Assembly (NCBI RefSeq): GCF_010550675.1
Contig: NZ_JAAGOA010000014.1
Span: 62,001-126,000, forward strand
Source of the DNA: Phytoactinopolyspora halotolerans
Lineage (GTDB): Bacteria; Actinomycetota; Actinomycetes; Jiangellales; Jiangellaceae
Direction: 5' to 3'
DNA length: 64,000 nucleotides
In this document: in pieces, positions 60,424 to 64,000 of the stretch
Position numbering within the stretch: position 1 is the first letter of the stretch
Layout of the letters: every line of letters begins with the position of its first letter
Made by a program: the position numbers and the translations under genes
The notes under the pieces: generated by a model
The model's input: the letters and a program-made list of their open reading frames with translations, nothing else
Databases searched by the model: none
What the model was told of the DNA's origin: nothing

Positions 60424-60527
60424 GCGTGTCACCTCCGGTATCGCATGTCACCTCCCGTACCGCGTTGGCGCACTTTTCGGGGCATATGCGTGACGGGAGG
60501 TGACACGCGCGACGGTAGGTGACACGG
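60424..60527. repeat. Two direct TGTCACCT repeats facing two inverted copies
   Basis: GCGTGTCACCTCCGGTA (60424-60440) and GCATGTCACCTCCCGTA (60443-60459) are 19 bp apart. Their inverse copies GACGGGAGGTGACACGC (60492-60508) and GACGGTAGGTGACACGG (60511-60527) are also 19 bp apart. Together they form a nested inverted repeat in the 408-bp gene-free gap between the sir leader and the lipoprotein gene. Confidence 0.7.
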
Positions 60528-60585
60528 CGCGAGAAGTCGGCGGCGGTCACGAAGCGTCGACACCGGCAATCGGGACAAGATCGAC

Positions 60586-60591
60586 TATCAT
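60586..60591 (+). promoter_or_regulatory. -10 box for a leaderless lipoprotein transcript
   Basis: TATCAT is followed by 7 bases and GTG 60599, with no Shine-Dalgarno sequence. Confidence 0.5.
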
Positions 60592-60598
60592 CCCTCGG

Positions 60599-60985
60599 GT
60601 GCGTATATCTCCGCTGCTGCTCGCCATTCCTGTGCTCGCCCTCACTGCGTGTTCGGAAGTCTCCGACGCGATCTCGGATGGGATCTCGGACCGCGCGAAC
60701 TCGATGGCGTCTCAGGCCCTCGAGGATGGAATCCGGGATCAACTGGCCGGCGCCGGGATCGAGCTGGCCGGCGACCCGGATTGCTCGACCGACCTCACCC
60801 AGGACAACCTCACGCTGACCGGGACGGCGGATTGCTCGGCCACGACGGCCGACGGCCAGGCGGCGACGGCGACGTTCGACGGGACCTTGTCCAGCTCCGG
60901 CTGCTCAGGCACGGTGACCATCGCGGTGGAGGGGCGGACCGTCGTCGATTCGCAACGAGTTCCGAACTGCTCGATCAGCCTGTAG
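60599..60985 (+). CDS. Small secreted lipoprotein of unknown function
   Basis: A 128-aa protein with a Sec signal and lipobox LALTAC (Cys18). A helical acidic stretch (SEVSDAISDGISDRANSMAS) leads into a compact domain with four Cys residues (DPDCSTDL, TADCSATT, SSGCSGTV, VPNCSISL) that could form two disulfides. It loosely recalls DUF4333-type actinobacterial lipoproteins, but I cannot assign it. GTG 60599 gives a complete signal peptide and fits the leaderless -10. Confidence 0.75.
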   Translation: MRISPLLLAIPVLALTACSEVSDAISDGISDRANSMASQALEDGIRDQLAGAGIELAGDPDCSTDLTQDNLTLTGTADCSATTADGQAATATFDGTLSSSGCSGTVTIAVEGRTVVDSQRVPNCSISL

Positions 60986-61025
60986 GAGGACGCGGAACCG
61001 AGACCTCCTCCCGTACCGTAGGGAC

Positions 61026-61230
61026 ATGTCCGACGATCATGACGGCATGTCCGCCGCCGAGTTCGGCACGGCCTTCAAGGGTCGGCCGCCAGCGACGACG
61101 ACGGCGGTGGTGGCATCGACCGCGGCGACACGCTGACAGTCACCGACCGCCACCTGGCCGATGCCCTGTATGAACTGGTGGTGGACGGCGGTGCGCTGAC
61201 GCGGAGCCTACTGGGCGCGAGCGGCGTAGA
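61026..61230 (+). pseudogene. Possible degraded gene start
   Basis: From ATG 61026 the frame reads MSDDHDGMSAAEFGTAFKG, then turns into low-complexity Thr/Ala and stops at 61134-61136. Another frame over 61100-61230 reads like coding sequence (DTLTVTDRHLADALYELVV). This suggests a short remnant with a deletion and frameshift, but the evidence is weak. Confidence 0.25.
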
Positions 61231-61281
61231 TGAGGGACCGCCGAGCGCGGGTAACCATGGAGCACAACCGCGGAAGCACGC

Positions 61282-61416
61282 CTATTCGGAGGCGTGTCCG
61301 GTGGCGGGCTCGGAGGGCCGCTCGGCGTCCTGATGCTGGCAGTCGCACCAGGACCGGTCCTTGGCCAGCGCCGGGCAGTCATCGTGCTGCCCGTTGCCGC
61401 ACGCCGCGCAGATCAT
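61282..61416 (-). CDS. Cys-rich mini-protein
   Basis: A 44-aa protein: MICAACGNGQHDDCPALA, then SWCDCQH and a hydrophilic tail. Five Cys and nearby His residues in a CxxC...C...CxCxH pattern suggest a small metal-binding fold, seen in many actinobacterial mini-proteins of unknown function. AGGTGA lies 8 bases before ATG 61416; an in-frame ATG at 61467 also has an AGGA and would add 17 residues. Confidence 0.6.
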   Translation of the reverse strand: MICAACGNGQHDDCPALAKDRSWCDCQHQDAERPSEPATGHASE

Positions 61417-61546
61417 CTCCGTGTCACCTGTCCGTTGCGCATCCCGTCGTGTCGTTGTCCAGATCATTGTCGTCCTGAGCGCAGGTTCCGCGTGCCGGTG
61501 ATTCGTCGGCGCCAGATCTTACCTACCTTCAGGACGTGTATACCCA

Positions 61547-63196
61547 TCATGTGGCCGGGGCGGCCCGATCCACGATCACCCGGGCCTCGACCGCCGGCGG
61601 CAGCAGACCGAACACTCCGTGCGCACCGTCCAGCCGGGTGGCGCAGAAGGCGTCCGCGACCGCCGGCGGCGCATGTCGCACCAGCAGCGACGCCTGCAAC
61701 AGGGCTGCCATCCGGGCCGCCAGCACCCGGGCCAGGCGGCTGGCCGTGTCCGCGTCGGCGGCCGCGCTGTGCAGCAGCGTCTCGGTGTCGGCCAGGGCGG
61801 TGCGGAGCAGGGTCGCGTTGGTCGGCCCGGCGTCGTCGGCGACGTCCACCTCGGCACGCCAGGCGGCGAGCGCCTCCGGCTCACGGGAGATCGCACGGAG
61901 CAGGTCCAGCGCCTGGATGTTCCCCGCGCCTTCCCAGATGGAGTTCAGCGGCGCCTCCCGGTACAGCCGCGGCATCCCGCTCTCCTCGACATAGCCGTTG
62001 CCGCCCAGGCACTCCAGCGCCTCGGCGACGACGTTCGGGGTGCGTTTGCAGACCCAGAACTTCGCCAACGGCAATCCGATCCGCCGCAGCGCCCGCTCGT
62101 GCGGATCGTCGGCCCGGTCGACCGACGACGCGAGACGGATGGCCAGCGCCGTGGCGGCCTCGGACTCGACGGCGAGATCGGCCAGCACGGCCTGCATCAG
62201 CGGCGCGTCGTCCAGCTTGGTGCCGAACGCGCTGCGGTGCGCCGCATGCCAGCAGGCCTCCGCGACGGCCCGGCGCATCAGGGCGGCCGAGCCGAGGGTG
62301 CAGTCCAGGCGGGTGGCCGCGACCATCTCGATGATCGTGGCGACGCCGCGTCCTTCCTCGCCGAGCCGCCGGCCCCAGGCGGCGTCGAGCTCGATCTCCG
62401 CTGATGCGTTGGCCCGATTGCCCAGCTTGTCCTTCAATCGTTGCAGCGCGATCGCGTTGCGTGTGCCGTCCTCCAGCATCCGGGGCACCACGAAGCAGGT
62501 GAGCCCGCCGGGAGCCTGCGCCAGCATGAGGAAGACGTCGTTCATCGGTGCGGAGCAGAACCATTTGTGGCCTGTCAGCCGGTACCAGCCGTCGGTCGCC
62601 GGAGCGGCCGCCGTGGTGTTGGCTCGGACGTCCGAGCCGCCCTGTTTCTCCGTCATCGCCATACCCGCCAGCGCGCCCGCCTTCGCCCCGGCGGGGCGCA
62701 ACCCGAAGTCGTAGGTGGTCGACGTCAGCCGCGGCTCCCAGACGGCCGCGAGCTCCGGGTCCATGCGCAACGCGGGCACGGCCGCGTACGTCATCGATAT
62801 CGGACACATATGCGCGGCCTCGACCTGGCTCCAGATCAGGAAACCGGTGGCGCGGGTGGCATGCGAGCCGGGGACTGAGCTGCCCCAGCCGCCGCTCTGC
62901 AGGTGATGGTCGACGGCGGTTTCCATCAGACGATGCCACGACGGGTGGAAGTCGACCTCGTCGATGCGGTGGCCGAAGCGATCGTGGGTGCGCAGCGCGG
63001 GTGGGTAGGCGTCGGCCTCCCGCGCCCACCGCTGCGCCTCGGCCGACCCTGCCTTGGTTCCCAACGCGTGCATGCGGACCAGCTCGTCCTGATCGCCGTG
63101 CCGGTTGAACGCCTCGACGAGCGCGGCGTCGGCGGCGAAGACGTCGTAATCGGCCAAGGGAGGCGGCTGGTTGGTGACCTGGTGGGTGGTGCGCAC
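61547..63196 (-). CDS. aidB: AidB-like acyl-CoA dehydrogenase (alkylation response)
   Basis: A 549-aa flavoprotein close to E. coli AidB throughout: VTNQPPPLADYDVF at the N-terminus, FHPSWHRLMETAV, MGMTEKQGGSDV-type motif as MAMTEKQGGSDV, GHKWFCSAPMNDVFLMLAQ, LKDKLGNRANAS, and NSIWEGAGNIQALDLLR. AidB binds FAD and DNA and is induced by alkylating agents; its physiological reaction is unresolved. GTG 63196 is used, with TACGGT six bases upstream (leaderless); an upstream start would add 14 unconserved residues. Confidence 0.9.
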   Translation of the reverse strand: MRTTHQVTNQPPPLADYDVFAADAALVEAFNRHGDQDELVRMHALGTKAGSAEAQRWAREADAYPPALRTHDRFGHRIDEVDFHPSWHRLMETAVDHHLQSGGWGSSVPGSHATRATGFLIWSQVEAAHMCPISMTYAAVPALRMDPELAAVWEPRLTSTTYDFGLRPAGAKAGALAGMAMTEKQGGSDVRANTTAAAPATDGWYRLTGHKWFCSAPMNDVFLMLAQAPGGLTCFVVPRMLEDGTRNAIALQRLKDKLGNRANASAEIELDAAWGRRLGEEGRGVATIIEMVAATRLDCTLGSAALMRRAVAEACWHAAHRSAFGTKLDDAPLMQAVLADLAVESEAATALAIRLASSVDRADDPHERALRRIGLPLAKFWVCKRTPNVVAEALECLGGNGYVEESGMPRLYREAPLNSIWEGAGNIQALDLLRAISREPEALAAWRAEVDVADDAGPTNATLLRTALADTETLLHSAAADADTASRLARVLAARMAALLQASLLVRHAPPAVADAFCATRLDGAHGVFGLLPPAVEARVIVDRAAPAT

Positions 63197-63202
63197 CTCA
63201 CC

Positions 63203-63208
63203 ACCGTA
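63203..63208 (-). promoter_or_regulatory. -10 box for a leaderless aidB transcript
   Basis: On the minus strand TACGGT is followed by 6 bases and GTG 63196, with no Shine-Dalgarno sequence. Confidence 0.4.
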
Positions 63209-63301
63209 GCCCGACGGGACGCGGCCGGACAGCGTCAAACGCCAGCTGGTGGGTACCGGCGGGGGAGAACTGATCGCTCATTGAGCGGATCTGGAGGAGA
63301 G

Positions 63302-63490
63302 ATGTTGAAGATCGCGCTGTTACTGCTTTTGCTCGCGCTGCTCATCGGCGGATTCGGGTTGGCGATCGAAGCCGTGCGCTGGATGCTCATCATCGCCGTC
63401 GTCGTGCTGCTCGCCAGTGCGGTCGCCGGCTATGTCGGGCAACGCGGAAATGCGAAGAACACCTCCGACGGGCCCGGGCCGACGCCGTAG
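63302..63490 (+). CDS. Small membrane protein
   Basis: A 62-aa protein with two hydrophobic segments (IALLLLLLALLIGGFGLAI and MLIIAVVVLLASAVAGYV) and a short polar tail with Asn/Asp/Pro. GGAGGAGAG precedes ATG 63302. It is divergent from aidB and upstream of the manganese catalase. Function unknown. Confidence 0.7.
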   Translation: MLKIALLLLLLALLIGGFGLAIEAVRWMLIIAVVVLLASAVAGYVGQRGNAKNTSDGPGPTP

Positions 63491-63591
63491 AGGCGTCTTC
63501 GTCTCTGGGCGCAAGAACTTCGCATATGGGTCGTAGTCGGACGGCGCGGGCGGGGTAATGCTGGCGGAACGTTACGCCAGAGGAGGCAAGG

Positions 63592-64000
63592 ATGTTCTTT
63601 CACCGGCAAGAGCTCCAGCATCGTGCCAAGCCCGACCGCCCGGACGCGGTCTATGCGCGCAAGCTACAAGAGGTGCTAGGCGGCCAGTACGGCGAGATCA
63701 CCGTGGCGATGCAGTACGGGTTCCAATCCTGGAACGCGCACATTCCCGGCAAGTACCGGGACCTGCTGTTCGGTATCGGTGCCGAGGAATTCGGTCACGT
63801 GGAGATGCTCGCGACCATGATCGCGCAGCTGCTGGAGAAGGCGCCGGTCGGCGTCACCGAGGACGCCGTCCAGGACGACCCGACGGTCGCGGCCGTGGTC
63901 GGCGGCATGGACGTCCAACACGCCATCGTCGCCGGCGCCGGTGCGCGGCCGGTGGACAGCAACGGCAACCCGTGGTCGGCGGCCTATGTCACCGCGAGCG
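63592..64000 (+). CDS. Manganese catalase (3' truncated by the window)
   Basis: The first 136 residues of a ferritin-like di-manganese catalase, which splits hydrogen peroxide. Metal ligands are expected in GGQYGEITVAMQYGFQSW and GAEEFGHVEMLATMIAQLL (Glu and ExxH). The NPWSAAYVTAS end is typical of the mid-region. AGAGGAGG (63580-63587) gives a strong ribosome-binding site for ATG 63592. The gene continues beyond base 64000. Confidence 0.87.
   Translation, partial: MFFHRQELQHRAKPDRPDAVYARKLQEVLGGQYGEITVAMQYGFQSWNAHIPGKYRDLLFGIGAEEFGHVEMLATMIAQLLEKAPVGVTEDAVQDDPTVAAVVGGMDVQHAIVAGAGARPVDSNGNPWSAAYVTAS

Overview
This window is high-GC (about 70%) chromosomal DNA of a Gram-positive actinobacterium. 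The evidence is GTG starts, ATGA/GTGA stop-start overlaps, many genes that look leaderless, a DUF222-HNH gene behind a LexA-type box, sugar importers without their own ATPase, a split LigD, and a sir-cysH operon behind a Cys-terminated leader peptide. The genus cannot be fixed from the sequence; a Jiangella-like or other soil lineage is only a guess. No rRNA, tRNA, CRISPR array, prophage or insertion sequence was found.

Layout. 0-6 kb: a sugar-nucleotide and glycosylation operon with a GT4 glycosyltransferase, GmhA, HldE, an SDR and a frameshifted heptosyltransferase-like GT9, convergent with a UDP-glucuronate decarboxylase-like gene. 6-13.3 kb: phosphoribosyltransferase, a 96-aa protein, an erythromycin-esterase-family protein, then a coupled carbamoyltransferase/GT2/DUF2231 operon and a divergent glycosyltransferase. 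13.4-19.6 kb: a damaged DUF222-HNH gene, an MMPL transporter and a divergent cytochrome bd pair. 19.6-24.7 kb: a sugar ABC importer, an orphan histidine kinase and msrB. 24.8-29.6 kb: LigD polymerase and LigD ligase as separate genes around a repeat-bearing divergent promoter, a RibD-like reductase and ZapE. 29.7-33.8 kb: a LacI-regulated hexuronate operon (uxaC, mannitol-dehydrogenase-type reductase). 33.8-34.7 kb: a gene-free block of degenerate tandem repeats.

34.7-54.1 kb is the most coherent system. One arm (minus strand) encodes a DmdA-like tetrahydrofolate-dependent methyltransferase, a MetF-like reductase, formate-THF ligase, a dimethylglycine/sarcosine-dehydrogenase-like flavoprotein, both ETF subunits and an IclR regulator, followed by a HelD-type helicase. 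The divergent arm encodes a complete Liv-type ABC importer with an embedded acyl-CoA ligase. Together these look like uptake and stepwise demethylation of a methylated (betaine- or onium-like) compound, with methyl groups drained through folate. The shared promoter region carries a perfect lac-type operator palindrome and a 25-bp perfect inverted repeat. The substrate is inferred, not seen.

54.1-64 kb: a terminator-like repeat, a 70-bp relic of cobA/cysG, a Smr protein, a divergent cupin/MarR pair with two operators, siroheme synthase, the assimilatory sulfate operon (sir, a 50-aa zinc-ribbon protein, cysH) with its Cys leader peptide, a lipoprotein, a Cys-rich mini-protein, AidB, a small membrane protein and the start of a manganese catalase that runs off the window.
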